Below are positions 8,949-17,524 of a DNA stretch of 45,533 nucleotides, piece after piece; position 1 is the first letter of the stretch, and every line of letters starts with the position of its first letter. The stretch spans positions 1 through 45,533 of the forward strand of contig JAHELC010000016.1 in the NCBI GenBank assembly GCA_024644405.1. Reading direction: 5' to 3'. Under the pieces are notes generated by a model, which worked only from the letters and a program-made list of their open reading frames with translations, ran no database searches and was not told the origin of the DNA. The DNA comes from Nitrospinaceae bacterium. GTDB taxonomy: Bacteria > Nitrospinota > Nitrospinia > Nitrospinales > Nitrospinaceae. Made by a program: the position numbers and the translations under genes.

Positions 8949-10898
8949 GTGGGAGCAGAACAGGTTATCGAGCAGAAAAAATCGGCTGTTGAGCTCTGGA
9001 AGCGGGAAATTCCGGGGTATTTGACCTCCGTGGATTTATCGCCGGAACACCATTGGGTGGCGCTGGGATTCGAGAACGGCGGGGTGCACTTTTTGGATGC
9101 AGAGGGCAAACTGGTCTGGGAGGCGGAGGTGGGTCAGCCGGTGAAGCGCGTGAAAATCCTGGCCCGCAAAAAAAAGGTCGCGATCCTGAACGAATACAGC
9201 CAGCTGTTTCTGGTCGATTTTGCCGGCAAGCTGGCTCTGAAAAAAGGCTTTAGAAATTTCTGGTCCGGGTTGGACAGCAAATCGGGAGATGTCCTGTTAT
9301 CGGGGTGGAAAAGCAAACCGCGCCGCATCGACACTAAGGGCCGCACTATACGGGACTATTCCATCCCGCAACCGTGGATACGGGTTTTGCCTGTTCCCAA
9401 AAAGGAACAGTTCTGGGTGGTGCACAATCAGGTGTGTCTCGGGCTGTATCAATCCGACGGGACAAACCTGTGGCTGGTCAACAATCCTTCTCCGATGGAG
9501 CTGTCACGTGATCTGTCTTCCGAGTTTGCCATCAGCGACACCGGGGACGTGTTCGCGGTCTCCTGTTTTAATAAAGGAGTCTATCTCTACAACGGGATCA
9601 ACCAAACTTTGAGCCAGATCGACCTGGATCGCTCGGTCGCTCATGTCGATGTCAGCGGCAATGGCAAGTGCTTGTTGTTGGCGGATCAGTTGGGAAAAAT
9701 TACTATGGCCTCCAAAAGTGCCGCCGTGGTCTGGGAAAAAGAAATGCTGTCTCCGGTTACCCATTGCCGGATCGACCGCCGGGGAACGCGGGTCATCGTG
9801 GCGGAACAAAACGGGACGTTGACCTGTTTTAAATTTTTGGAGGAAGGCGAACAACGCTCCAACTTTCTGGAGTTGACCCAGTTCCACGATCTTGGAGATC
9901 ACAAGGAAATCTGGAGCCAGCCCGTTCACAAGGTCAGCCCATCGCCCGGCAGGTTGGACATTTCCGGAGATGGACGGTTCGTTCTACTGGCCGACGGCAA
10001 GGAGTTTCAACTGTACGACTCCTCGGGAAGCCTGGTGTGGTTCAAGCATTTCATGACACGTCTGCCCAATGCCCGGCTGTCTCAAAACGGCAAAAAGGTT
10101 TTGTTGTCCAGTCATACCGAACTGTTTCTGCTGGATACCCAGACCCTGCGCGAGAAGCATTTGACGTTTTACAATGCCGAGCTGAGTGCTGTGGCACTGG
10201 CGCCCTCGGGGACCGCAGTGCTGGCGTTTGATAAATTCAAGACGCTGACCTGTTACTCCGGCCAGGGCAAAAAAATCTGGAGCCGCAATCTCAAGAAAGA
10301 GATATACAACCTCCGCGCCCACAACCTGGCGCGTCGGGCGGTGTTTCAATCCTCGCCGAAAACTCTGTACGTGCTGGACCTGAAGAGCTTTAAACTCAAG
10401 AAGACGTTATTGGGCGGACCCGTCACCGCCCTCGAGCTGACCCGGGACGGAATTTTTACCGGGGGGAAAATGGGCCGCTGTTACGGTTTGGATTTGAACG
10501 GTAAAGAACAATGGCAGCATAAAATGGAAGGGCCGATCCAGGAAATCATTGCCTTGAAGAAAAAGGTCCTCTTCCGGAACAAACAGGGGTCCGTGCTGTT
10601 GTGCGGCCATGACGGACGCAGGTTGGGGGAGTTTCGCGCCCACAGCTCGCATTCCCTGTTCGGCCAATATAAAAAAGACGTTCTCGAGCTGGTGCCCAAT
10701 GGTGACCTGCTGTCCTGCTACCAGGTGCCGAGTGGAAACCTGGTTTGGAGGTTCCCGCTGGCCGGGGGAATCCAGTCCGTAACGGTGAGCGAAACCGCCA
10801 ACCGCATGGCGATTCTCGATTCACAGAGCTTTCATTATCATCAATTGGTTCACGAACCGCACGCGGTGGAGGACCGGTCATCGTTTCTCGAACTCTAA
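8949..10898 (+). CDS. WD40/PQQ-like beta-propeller protein
   Basis: A 649-residue protein made of repeated four-stranded blades: SVDLSPEHHWVALGFENGGVHFLD, HVDVSGNGKCLLLADQLGKIT, and similar blocks recur about every 40 residues, each with a G-(D/N)-G turn. This is the pattern of WD40 or PQQ-type propellers, and the length allows two propellers. No signal peptide is seen, so it is probably cytoplasmic and acts as a protein-binding scaffold. The start is uncertain: a GTG at 8949 is used here with no good ribosome site, and the reading frame is open back to 8922. It is followed after 15 bp by the AAA+ ATPase gene, which implies joint transcription and perhaps a shared task. Confidence 0.75.
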   Translation: MGAEQVIEQKKSAVELWKREIPGYLTSVDLSPEHHWVALGFENGGVHFLDAEGKLVWEAEVGQPVKRVKILARKKKVAILNEYSQLFLVDFAGKLALKKGFRNFWSGLDSKSGDVLLSGWKSKPRRIDTKGRTIRDYSIPQPWIRVLPVPKKEQFWVVHNQVCLGLYQSDGTNLWLVNNPSPMELSRDLSSEFAISDTGDVFAVSCFNKGVYLYNGINQTLSQIDLDRSVAHVDVSGNGKCLLLADQLGKITMASKSAAVVWEKEMLSPVTHCRIDRRGTRVIVAEQNGTLTCFKFLEEGEQRSNFLELTQFHDLGDHKEIWSQPVHKVSPSPGRLDISGDGRFVLLADGKEFQLYDSSGSLVWFKHFMTRLPNARLSQNGKKVLLSSHTELFLLDTQTLREKHLTFYNAELSAVALAPSGTAVLAFDKFKTLTCYSGQGKKIWSRNLKKEIYNLRAHNLARRAVFQSSPKTLYVLDLKSFKLKKTLLGGPVTALELTRDGIFTGGKMGRCYGLDLNGKEQWQHKMEGPIQEIIALKKKVLFRNKQGSVLLCGHDGRRLGEFRAHSSHSLFGQYKKDVLELVPNGDLLSCYQVPSGNLVWRFPLAGGIQSVTVSETANRMAILDSQSFHYHQLVHEPHAVEDRSSFLEL

Positions 10899-10913
10899 GG
10901 GATGGTATAACCG

Positions 10914-12395
10914 ATGAATAATTTGAAACAGCAACTGTCACTCAGCATCCGGGCGCGCTACCCGCTGATTTATCTTGTGACCAGCGAGGAAATCCGCGCC
11001 GAAGAGGTGCTGGAGGAAATGGGTCGCACCATTGGAAAGGAGGTCATCACCTGGACCTGTTCCGAGGGGTTTCATCCACCGCAAGGCAATGCCAAAAAGT
11101 CGACTCAGCCGGAAGAAGCCTTGAAGTACATCGACGCGTCCGACAAGAAAGCGGTGTTCGTGCTGAAGGATTTTCATCCTTATTTTGAAGAACAAAAAAT
11201 ACTCCGGCACATGCGTGACCTGGTGAACAACCTGAAACGCAGTTATAAAACCATCCTGCTGGTGTCGCCGGTGCTGAAAATTCCGCCGGAGCTGGAAAAG
11301 GACATCACCGTGCACGATCTGCCCCTGCCGGATGCCAACGAACTGGCTGAAGTGCTGAACAACCTGCTGGAGCCGTACCGCAAATCCCAGAAGGTCAAGG
11401 TGGAGCTGACCCAGGACCTGCAGGAAAAAGTGATCCAGGCCACACTCGGCCTCACCCGCAACGAGGCGGAGAACGTCTACGCCAAGGCGCTGATCACCGA
11501 CCGCCGGTTCAGCAAGGACGACCTGCCGCAAATCATCAACGAGAAAAAACAACTCATCCGCAAGTCCGGCATCCTCGATTTCATCGGCCTGTCGACCACG
11601 CTGTCGAACGTCGGCGGGTTGAACAAGCTCAAGGAATGGCTGAAGGAGCGCGGCGGGGCGTTCAGCAACAAAGCGCGCGAATACGGTCTGCCGGAGCCGA
11701 AAGGACTGCTCATGCTGGGCGTGCAGGGCTGCGGCAAAAGCCTGTCGGCCAAAGCCATCGCCGCCGAATGGAATCTGCCTTTGCTGCGGCTCGACGTCGG
11801 CCAGATTTTCGATTCGTATATCGGCAACTCCGAAGCCAATATGCGCAAGGCCATCGCCCTTGCGGAAGCGATGAGTCCCACCGTGTTGTGGCTGGACGAA
11901 ATCGAAAAAGGATTTTCCGGATTGAAAGGTTCGGGGTCCGGCGACTCCGGGGTCACGCAGCGGGTGTTCGGGACTTTCCTGACGTGGATGCAGGAGAAGA
12001 TCAAACCGGTGTTCGTCATCGCCACGGCGAACGATATCGAAAGCCTGCCGCCGGAACTGTTGCGCAAGGGACGTTTCGACGAAATCTTTTTCATTGACCT
12101 GCCGACTGCGGCCGAGCGGAAAATGATCTTCGAGATCCACTTCGGCCTGAAAAAACGTGATTCCAAAAAATATGATGTGGACCGCCTGGCCAAAGAGGCC
12201 GACCAGTTCAGCGGCGCCGAAATCGAACAGGCGATTCTGTCCGCCATGTACCGGGCCTTTGCCGAGAACCGGGAATTCACGACGGAGGACGTCCTGCTCA
12301 GCATTAAAGAAACGGTGCCCCTGGCGGTGACGGCGTCGGAAAAGATCACCCACCTTCGCCAATGGGCCCACAAACGGGCGCGTCCCTCGTCGTAA
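10914..12395 (+). CDS. AAA+ ATPase of the Ycf46-like group
   Basis: A 493-residue cytoplasmic ATPase. The first 220 residues form an N-terminal domain (begins LSLSIRARYPLIYLVTSEE), a layout known from Ycf46-type ATPases of cyanobacteria and plastids. The AAA core follows: Walker A GVQGCGKS (269-276), Walker B VLWLDEIE (324-331), a sensor-1 TAND (371-374) and an arginine finger in RKGRFDE (384-390). All catalytic residues are present, so it should hydrolyse ATP and remodel a protein partner as a ring. In cyanobacteria the family has been linked to inorganic-carbon use and photosynthesis control, but the client here is unknown. The preceding propeller gene, 15 bp upstream, is an obvious candidate partner or adaptor. 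Confidence 0.85.
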   Translation: MNNLKQQLSLSIRARYPLIYLVTSEEIRAEEVLEEMGRTIGKEVITWTCSEGFHPPQGNAKKSTQPEEALKYIDASDKKAVFVLKDFHPYFEEQKILRHMRDLVNNLKRSYKTILLVSPVLKIPPELEKDITVHDLPLPDANELAEVLNNLLEPYRKSQKVKVELTQDLQEKVIQATLGLTRNEAENVYAKALITDRRFSKDDLPQIINEKKQLIRKSGILDFIGLSTTLSNVGGLNKLKEWLKERGGAFSNKAREYGLPEPKGLLMLGVQGCGKSLSAKAIAAEWNLPLLRLDVGQIFDSYIGNSEANMRKAIALAEAMSPTVLWLDEIEKGFSGLKGSGSGDSGVTQRVFGTFLTWMQEKIKPVFVIATANDIESLPPELLRKGRFDEIFFIDLPTAAERKMIFEIHFGLKKRDSKKYDVDRLAKEADQFSGAEIEQAILSAMYRAFAENREFTTEDVLLSIKETVPLAVTASEKITHLRQWAHKRARPSS

Positions 12396-12465
12396 AAAGA
12401 AAATTGCCCTTTCGCGCCGGAGTTGCAATATTATGAAGAGAAAGTTTCTACAGTGAGGAGTCTTC

Positions 12466-13626
12466 ATGAAAGCGCTGATTCTCGATATCAAACGCGACGA
12501 GTGGGACACCACCACCGGCATGACGTTCGCCGACGTGGACGAGCCCAAGCTCGACGAGAGTAACAATTCAGACGACGGCGGGCGGGTGCTCATCAAACCC
12601 ATCTACACCGGGTTCTGCGGCTCGGACAAGGGGATCTGGTTCCGGCACTCGTTCGATGACATGATCTTCGACTCGCTGGAAAACGAAGGACAGTCCTATC
12701 GCATTTGCGGCCACGAACTGCTCGGCGAAGTGGTGGCAACCGGTTCCTACGCCGCCAGCCATTACGGCTACCGTCCGGGCGACATCGTATCCGCCGAATC
12801 CCATATCTTCTGCGGCCTGTGCCATCAATGCAAAATCGGCGAGGAGCATGTCTGCGCCAACCACCTCATCATCGGCATCTCCGCCGACGGCTGTTTTGCG
12901 GAGACCGTCAAACTGCCCGCCAAGGAACTGTGGCGGACGGATACCGATCTCATCCGACCCGAAGTGGCGGCCATTCAGGAACCGCTGGGCAACGCGGTAC
13001 ACGCCTGCAGTAAAATCGACCTGCGTGGCAAGACGGCGGCCATTTTCGGATGCGGCACCATCGGCCTGTTCGCGGTGCTGGTGGCGCGGGCGATGGGCGC
13101 GACTACGATCATCGGCATCGATCCCAACCCGAAACACCTCGAACTGGCGGGACGGCTCGGGGTCGACCAGGCGCTGAAAGTGATTGTCGGGTCCACCGGT
13201 AAAGACTCCGTGGCGCCCGACCCGGAAATTGTCAATCAAATCCACAAAACCTGTCTTGGCGATGGAGTGGACGTGGCGTTCGAGATGTCGGGCAGCAACC
13301 AGGCGCTGAACACCGCCATCGCTTCTACACGAGCAGGGGGCGACGTGATCCTGTTCGGCGTGTCGTCCGGCGATTACCGCTTCCCTGATTTCGAGCAGAT
13401 CATCATGTACGGCAAGAGCCTGCACGGCATCGTCGGGCGCAAGGTGTTCCAGACCTGGTACATCGTGAATAATCTGCTGACGTCGAAAGGTCACGACCTG
13501 CAGGACAAAATCTGGGAAGTGATCCTGAACAAAGGCGAGGGCACGGTGTTTCCGTTTCACCAGTTCGACCGCCAGCCTTTCGAGCAGGCGATCAAAAACA
13601 ACCCCAAAACCATCTTGAAATATTGA
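12466..13626 (+). CDS. tdh: Zinc-dependent L-threonine 3-dehydrogenase-like enzyme
   Basis: A 386-residue medium-chain dehydrogenase. Catalytic zinc ligands are C51, H83 and E84 (FCGSD, CGHE); the structural zinc site is C116, C119, C122 and C130; the NAD-binding loop is GCGTIG (195-200). Several stretches follow E. coli threonine dehydrogenase closely: PLGNAVHA, FEMSG, and GRKVFQTWY near the C-terminus. It would oxidise L-threonine to 2-amino-3-ketobutyrate with NAD+. It is about 45 residues longer than E. coli Tdh, with extra residues near 55-80. The gene just downstream encodes the next enzyme of that pathway (Kbl), which supports this call over a general alcohol or sugar dehydrogenase. 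AGGAG precedes the ATG. Confidence 0.8.
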   Translation: MKALILDIKRDEWDTTTGMTFADVDEPKLDESNNSDDGGRVLIKPIYTGFCGSDKGIWFRHSFDDMIFDSLENEGQSYRICGHELLGEVVATGSYAASHYGYRPGDIVSAESHIFCGLCHQCKIGEEHVCANHLIIGISADGCFAETVKLPAKELWRTDTDLIRPEVAAIQEPLGNAVHACSKIDLRGKTAAIFGCGTIGLFAVLVARAMGATTIIGIDPNPKHLELAGRLGVDQALKVIVGSTGKDSVAPDPEIVNQIHKTCLGDGVDVAFEMSGSNQALNTAIASTRAGGDVILFGVSSGDYRFPDFEQIIMYGKSLHGIVGRKVFQTWYIVNNLLTSKGHDLQDKIWEVILNKGEGTVFPFHQFDRQPFEQAIKNNPKTILKY

Positions 13627-13667
13627 TGGGTATTAAACTCTCGTTACTATTCTAGGGAGGCCATGCC

Positions 13668-14852
13668 ATGCCCAATGACCTGACAGAGCATATCCAGAAT
13701 GAGCTGAAAGAAATTCGCAAGGCGGGTCTCTATAAAGAGGAGCGGGTTCTGCTGTCTCCCCAGCAGGCGCATATCCGAACCGCCGGGGGGGAGGTACTCA
13801 ATTTCTGCGCCAACAATTACCTGGGACTGGCGAATCACCCCGATCTGATCGCGGCGGGCAAGGCGGCGCTGGATGAATATGGCTTTGGCATGGCCTCGGT
13901 GCGCTTCATCTGCGGCACCAGCGAGATTCATAAGAAACTGGAACAGAAAGTTTCGGAATTCCTGCAGACGGAGGCCACGATTCTGTATTCCTCCTGCTTC
14001 GACGCCAATGCCGGGCTGTTCGAAACGCTATTGAACGAGAAGGACGCCATCATCAGTGACCGCCTCAACCATGCCAGCATCATCGACGGCGTCCGCCTGT
14101 GCAAGGCGGCGCGCTTCCGCTACAACCACAGTGACATGGCCCATCTGGAGACCCAGCTCAAGCGGGCCGAAAAAAGCCGGTTCAAGCTGATCGCCACCGA
14201 CGGCGTATTCAGCATGGACGGGGATGTCGCTTTGCTGCCAGAAATATGCGATCTGGCGGAGAAATACGGAGCCTGGGTGATGGTGGACGATTCCCACGCC
14301 ACCGGCTTTTTCGGGCCGACCGGGCGGGGCAGTATCGAGTATCGCAAAGTGATGGGGCGGGTGGACATCATCACCTCGACCTTCGGCAAGGCGCTCGGCG
14401 GGGCGTCCGGCGGGTTCACCACCGGTCGCCGGGAAATCGTCGAACTGCTGAGGCAGAGGTCACGGCCCTACCTGTTCTCCAACTCGCTGTCGCCGGTGAT
14501 CGCCGCGGTTACGGTCAAGGTGATTGATATGATTGACCAGAGCCAGCATCTGGTGGAGAAGCTTCAGGCCAACACCGCCCATTTCCGAGCGGAGATCACT
14601 CGGGCGGGTTTCGATATACGGCCCGGGGACCATGCCATTATCCCGATCATGCTGGGGGAGGCTCAATTGGCCCACGATATGGCGGATAAGCTGCTGAAGG
14701 AGGGGATTTACGTGATCGGTTTCAGTTATCCCGTGGTGCCCCAGGGCGAAGCACGCATCCGCATCCAGGTCTCCGCAGGCCACGAAACCCCCGATCTGGA
14801 CCAGGCAGTGGCCGCATTCAAGAAGATTGGCTCCAACCTGGGGCTGATCTGA
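13668..14852 (+). CDS. kbl: Glycine C-acetyltransferase (2-amino-3-ketobutyrate CoA ligase)
   Basis: A 394-residue PLP enzyme of the alpha-oxoamine synthase family, which splits 2-amino-3-ketobutyrate with CoA into glycine and acetyl-CoA. The family signatures are all present: [14 protein letters not shown] (45-58), the [16 protein letters not shown] segment (206-221) with the PLP-stacking and contact residues, and the PLP lysine K241 in [13 protein letters not shown]. Length matches E. coli Kbl almost exactly. GGGAGG lies ahead of two closely spaced ATGs and the second (13668) is used. The stop of the threonine dehydrogenase gene is 41 bp upstream, so the two should be made together. Other family members (BioF, HemA) are less likely given this partner. 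Confidence 0.9.
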   Translation: MPNDLTEHIQNELKEIRKAGLYKEERVLLSPQQAHIRTAGGEVLNFCANNYLGLANHPDLIAAGKAALDEYGFGMASVRFICGTSEIHKKLEQKVSEFLQTEATILYSSCFDANAGLFETLLNEKDAIISDRLNHASIIDGVRLCKAARFRYNHSDMAHLETQLKRAEKSRFKLIATDGVFSMDGDVALLPEICDLAEKYGAWVMVDDSHATGFFGPTGRGSIEYRKVMGRVDIITSTFGKALGGASGGFTTGRREIVELLRQRSRPYLFSNSLSPVIAAVTVKVIDMIDQSQHLVEKLQANTAHFRAEITRAGFDIRPGDHAIIPIMLGEAQLAHDMADKLLKEGIYVIGFSYPVVPQGEARIRIQVSAGHETPDLDQAVAAFKKIGSNLGLI

Positions 14853-15648
14853 CCCTGCCCGGTTTCCCAGCCCAAAATCCCACTCTTCAGGGATAATTCA
14901 ATATCAGGCGTTATAGTAATGTGTACTTTTTGTCTCTTATCTATGCAACAGATTCCAGCAGGCTTTAATAATTTCGCTTGATTTTCGCCTTATGGGGTCT
15001 TATCTATTTTAGGGGCCATTACCGGGGAACAGAATCTTTGTATCCGCCGGCTCAAGTTCGGGGTGGAAAAGTTCCGTTAATGAGGTGTGTAACCGGTAGA
15101 TTTTACAAAGGTAATAACGATACGGGTTAATGAATCCACGAAACGGACAAAGTTTTTATTTTAAAAATAATTTTTGAACATCCGTTACTGTTTCAAAAAA
15201 AATGTTTCGAAAGTTATTTTATTCGGATTTTTTTTTGAAATTAAAATCCATAAAGCATGCTTTTTCAAAAATATAAATTATTATTTTAACCCTTGCAATT
15301 TGAAGTGCATATTGAGAAGATTCATATCCAACTCCCAACAACAATTTTTTGGAAGAGCTGTCTGCATCGGTTGAGTTGGATGGTTAAGTCACAACAGAGC
15401 AGAACGGCAGGACCCAAACTTAACAATTGTGTTTTTCCTATTTGTTGGGGGAAGTTTAAAATCCGCCAGGACCGTCCCCAAAATAATCTCTAATTAAACA
15501 GCGTTCGAATGTTCAAGCTGTGAAACGGATTATTCAATCAGGTTCTGGTTTTTTAGTGTTGAGAGGTTAAGCTTATTTTTAAAGTGATGGTTAACGCGAA
15601 TCATTGATTAGCCGAAAAACCCTCATGAAACAGGAAAGGAGGTGTCAG
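14853..15648. other. AT-rich intergenic region upstream of the KamA-family gene
   Basis: Nearly 800 bp without a convincing gene; the short open frames here are rich in Phe, Lys and Asn and lack good ribosome sites. The DNA is much richer in A+T than its surroundings, especially 15150-15300. Two hairpin-forming pairs stand near the downstream end: CCAACTC-CC-AAC (15328-15339) with GTTGAGTTGG (15370-15379), and GTTAAGT (15383-15389) with ACTTAAC (15418-15424). They could be part of a long leader for the next gene. No known riboswitch or RNA gene is recognised. Confidence 0.5.
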
Positions 15649-16815
15649 ATGACTAACAATAATTCCAATAGTGATGAAATAAAGAAAGCCAAATACCTGA
15701 CCAAGCTGGAGCAGATTCCCGAATTGAGTCAGGGTGAAATCAATAGATTGAAAGACGTTGACGAGAAGTTTGTTTTCCGTACCAACGATTACTATCAGTC
15801 GCTGATCGATTGGGACGATCCGGATGATCCGATCCGCCGCATCGTCATTCCCGACGTTCAGGAGCTGGACGATTGGGGTCAGCTGGACGCCTCTGACGAG
15901 GAGTCCTACACCGTCGCGAAGGGACTGGAGCACAAGTACGATTCCACCGCTCTGCTATTGGTGAATGAGGTGTGCGCCGCGTATTGCCGGTTCTGTTTCC
16001 GCAAGCGGCTGTTCATGGATGAAAACGAGGAAGTCACCAAGGATGTGAGTGAGGGATTGGAATATATTCGGACGCATCCGGAGATCAGCAACGTGTTGTT
16101 GACCGGCGGCGATCCTCTCATCATGTCGACCTCCAAGCTGGAGCCGATTATCCAGCAGGTGCGCGAAGTTGACCACGTGAACATCATCCGCATCGGCACC
16201 AAGATTCCGGCGTTCAATCCGATGAGGATTTATAACGATCCGTCCCTGGAAGCGATGTTCCGGAAATACAGCACTCCGGAGAAACGGATATACGTGATGG
16301 CACATTTCAACCATCCGCGCGAGTTGACCCCCGAAGCGGTTCGCGGCCTCAGTTTTCTGTTGAACGCAGGCGCCATTGTGGTCAATCAGACCCCGATGAT
16401 CGCCGGTGTGAATGACGACCCGGATGTTCTTGCAGACATGTTCAATCAATTGTCTTACATGGGCGTTCCTCCCTATTATGTATTCCAATGCCGTCCCACC
16501 CTGGGGAACCGCATCTATGTGACTCCGGTGGAAGAGGCGTTTGAAATTTTCGAAACGGCGCGCTCCCGTTGTTCGGGTCTCGCCAAGCGGGCCCGCTTTG
16601 TGATGTCTCATGCCACCGGAAAAATTGAGGTGGTCGGCTTGACCGAGAAGTATATTTACTTTAAATATCTCCGGTCGCCGATGGAGGACAACGATGCCAA
16701 GTTCATGGTGTATAGGCGCAACCCGGATGCCTACTGGTTTGACGATTATAAAGAACTGGTGGATGAGTATTCACCGTTGGCCGAAACGGCGGGCGTCGAC
16801 TCCGATTACTTTTAA
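15649..16815 (+). CDS. KamA-family radical SAM aminomutase, substrate uncertain
   Basis: A 388-residue member of the lysine 2,3-aminomutase family, which uses S-adenosylmethionine, a [4Fe-4S] cluster and PLP to move an amino group. Cluster cysteines are C109, C113 and C116 (CAAYCRFC); the PLP lysine aligns with K325 (HATGKIEV). The start at 15649 is fixed by AAAGGAGGTG (15635-15644). The two aspartates that hold the lysine side chain in the clostridial enzyme (D293 and D330) align here with R282 (FQCRPTLG) and S320 (RFVMSH), and the C-terminal cysteine-rich zinc tail is absent. A positive residue at the first site recalls glutamate 2,3-aminomutase, so a lysine substrate is doubtful. No beta-lysine acetyltransferase gene is adjacent. 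Confidence 0.85.
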   Translation: MTNNNSNSDEIKKAKYLTKLEQIPELSQGEINRLKDVDEKFVFRTNDYYQSLIDWDDPDDPIRRIVIPDVQELDDWGQLDASDEESYTVAKGLEHKYDSTALLLVNEVCAAYCRFCFRKRLFMDENEEVTKDVSEGLEYIRTHPEISNVLLTGGDPLIMSTSKLEPIIQQVREVDHVNIIRIGTKIPAFNPMRIYNDPSLEAMFRKYSTPEKRIYVMAHFNHPRELTPEAVRGLSFLLNAGAIVVNQTPMIAGVNDDPDVLADMFNQLSYMGVPPYYVFQCRPTLGNRIYVTPVEEAFEIFETARSRCSGLAKRARFVMSHATGKIEVVGLTEKYIYFKYLRSPMEDNDAKFMVYRRNPDAYWFDDYKELVDEYSPLAETAGVDSDYF

Positions 16816-16843
16816 TTTTTTGACTGGTTGTGAAACTTTCTCC

Positions 16844-16898
16844 AAGGCTCCATTTCCCAATAATTTTGGGGATGGGGCCTTTTGTCTTCCTTTTTTTT
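16844..16898 (+). terminator. Rho-independent terminator after the KamA-family gene
   Basis: AAGGCTCCATTTCCC (16844-16858) pairs with GGGGATGGGGCCTT (16868-16881) with one bulge and a G-T pair, followed by a T-rich tract ending in eight T residues. Confidence 0.75.
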
Positions 16899-16993
16899 CA
16901 GCCGATTGACAGCCGGACTTCCAGGGCATTCAGTGGTAACATAATATATACTCATGTTTTGAGGATCATCCGAATTAAGAAGGAGCGGTCGGT

Positions 16994-17497
16994 ATGGTGA
17001 CTGAAAAAAGCAAGCCGGGGTTTGCATTATTGGCGGTGCTCGCCTTTTCGCTGATGTGTGTTTCCAATGTCTGGGCGGAAGAAGAGGGCAAAGAGATGGA
17101 AGATCCTTTTGAAGGTAAACCTCCGTTAGCGGACCAACTGGAACAGTTCAGCAATGAATTGGCCAAGCGGGTCCATCAGGAACTCCAGGAATTGCTGGAC
17201 AAGGAGTTGAAGGTTCTTCAGGAAGAAAGAGAAAAGAACCGGTATACCGTCGAGGAAAGAATTGCAAAGCAAGAAGGAATCATCAAAGACGATCCTCAAA
17301 ACGCCGGGGCTCATTTTGTTCTGGGTGAAGCCTATGATGAATTGAGGGCGGGCGCCAATGCCATTGTTCATACCCAGATAGCCGAGCACCTGTTCAAGGA
17401 GCAGGAAAATAAAATTGGACTGGCTGAATCGCGCCGCAACCTGAGAAGGTATTTTGAGAAATACGGATTCAAGAAGGAAGACTTTTTGCTGAATTGA
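16994..17497 (+). CDS. Exported helical protein of unknown function
   Basis: A 167-residue protein with a signal peptide (KPGFALLAVLAFSLMCVSNV, cleavage after VWA at about residue 28), so it should be periplasmic. The mature part is strongly helical and charged: a heptad-like stretch (about 45-90, LEQFSNELAKRVHQELQELLDKELKVLQEE) suggests a coiled coil. Then one TPR-like unit follows (DPQNAGAHFVLGEAYDEL, about 101-117). I recognise no named family. AAGGAG stands nine bases before the start. It converges with the long pentapeptide gene, with only 27 bp between the stop codons. Confidence 0.72.
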   Translation: MVTEKSKPGFALLAVLAFSLMCVSNVWAEEEGKEMEDPFEGKPPLADQLEQFSNELAKRVHQELQELLDKELKVLQEEREKNRYTVEERIAKQEGIIKDDPQNAGAHFVLGEAYDELRAGANAIVHTQIAEHLFKEQENKIGLAESRRNLRRYFEKYGFKKEDFLLN

Positions 17498-17524
17498 GGG
17501 TGTTCCTGAAAACAATGAAGCCGT

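Noticed and set aside
10938-12602. A 554-codon open frame on the minus strand
   Set aside because: It lies antisense to the AAA+ ATPase gene, has no recognisable motif, and the plus-strand frame has complete catalytic motifs.
12568-13560. A 330-codon open frame on the minus strand
   Set aside because: Antisense to the threonine dehydrogenase-like gene; GC-rich third positions keep the opposite strand open.
15174-15493. Two short open frames in the AT-rich spacer
   Set aside because: Phe/Lys/Asn-rich translation, no ribosome site, overlap each other in different frames.
15300-15648. A lysine riboswitch before the KamA-family gene
   Set aside because: No lysine-riboswitch sequence blocks or five-way junction could be recognised; only simple hairpins are seen.
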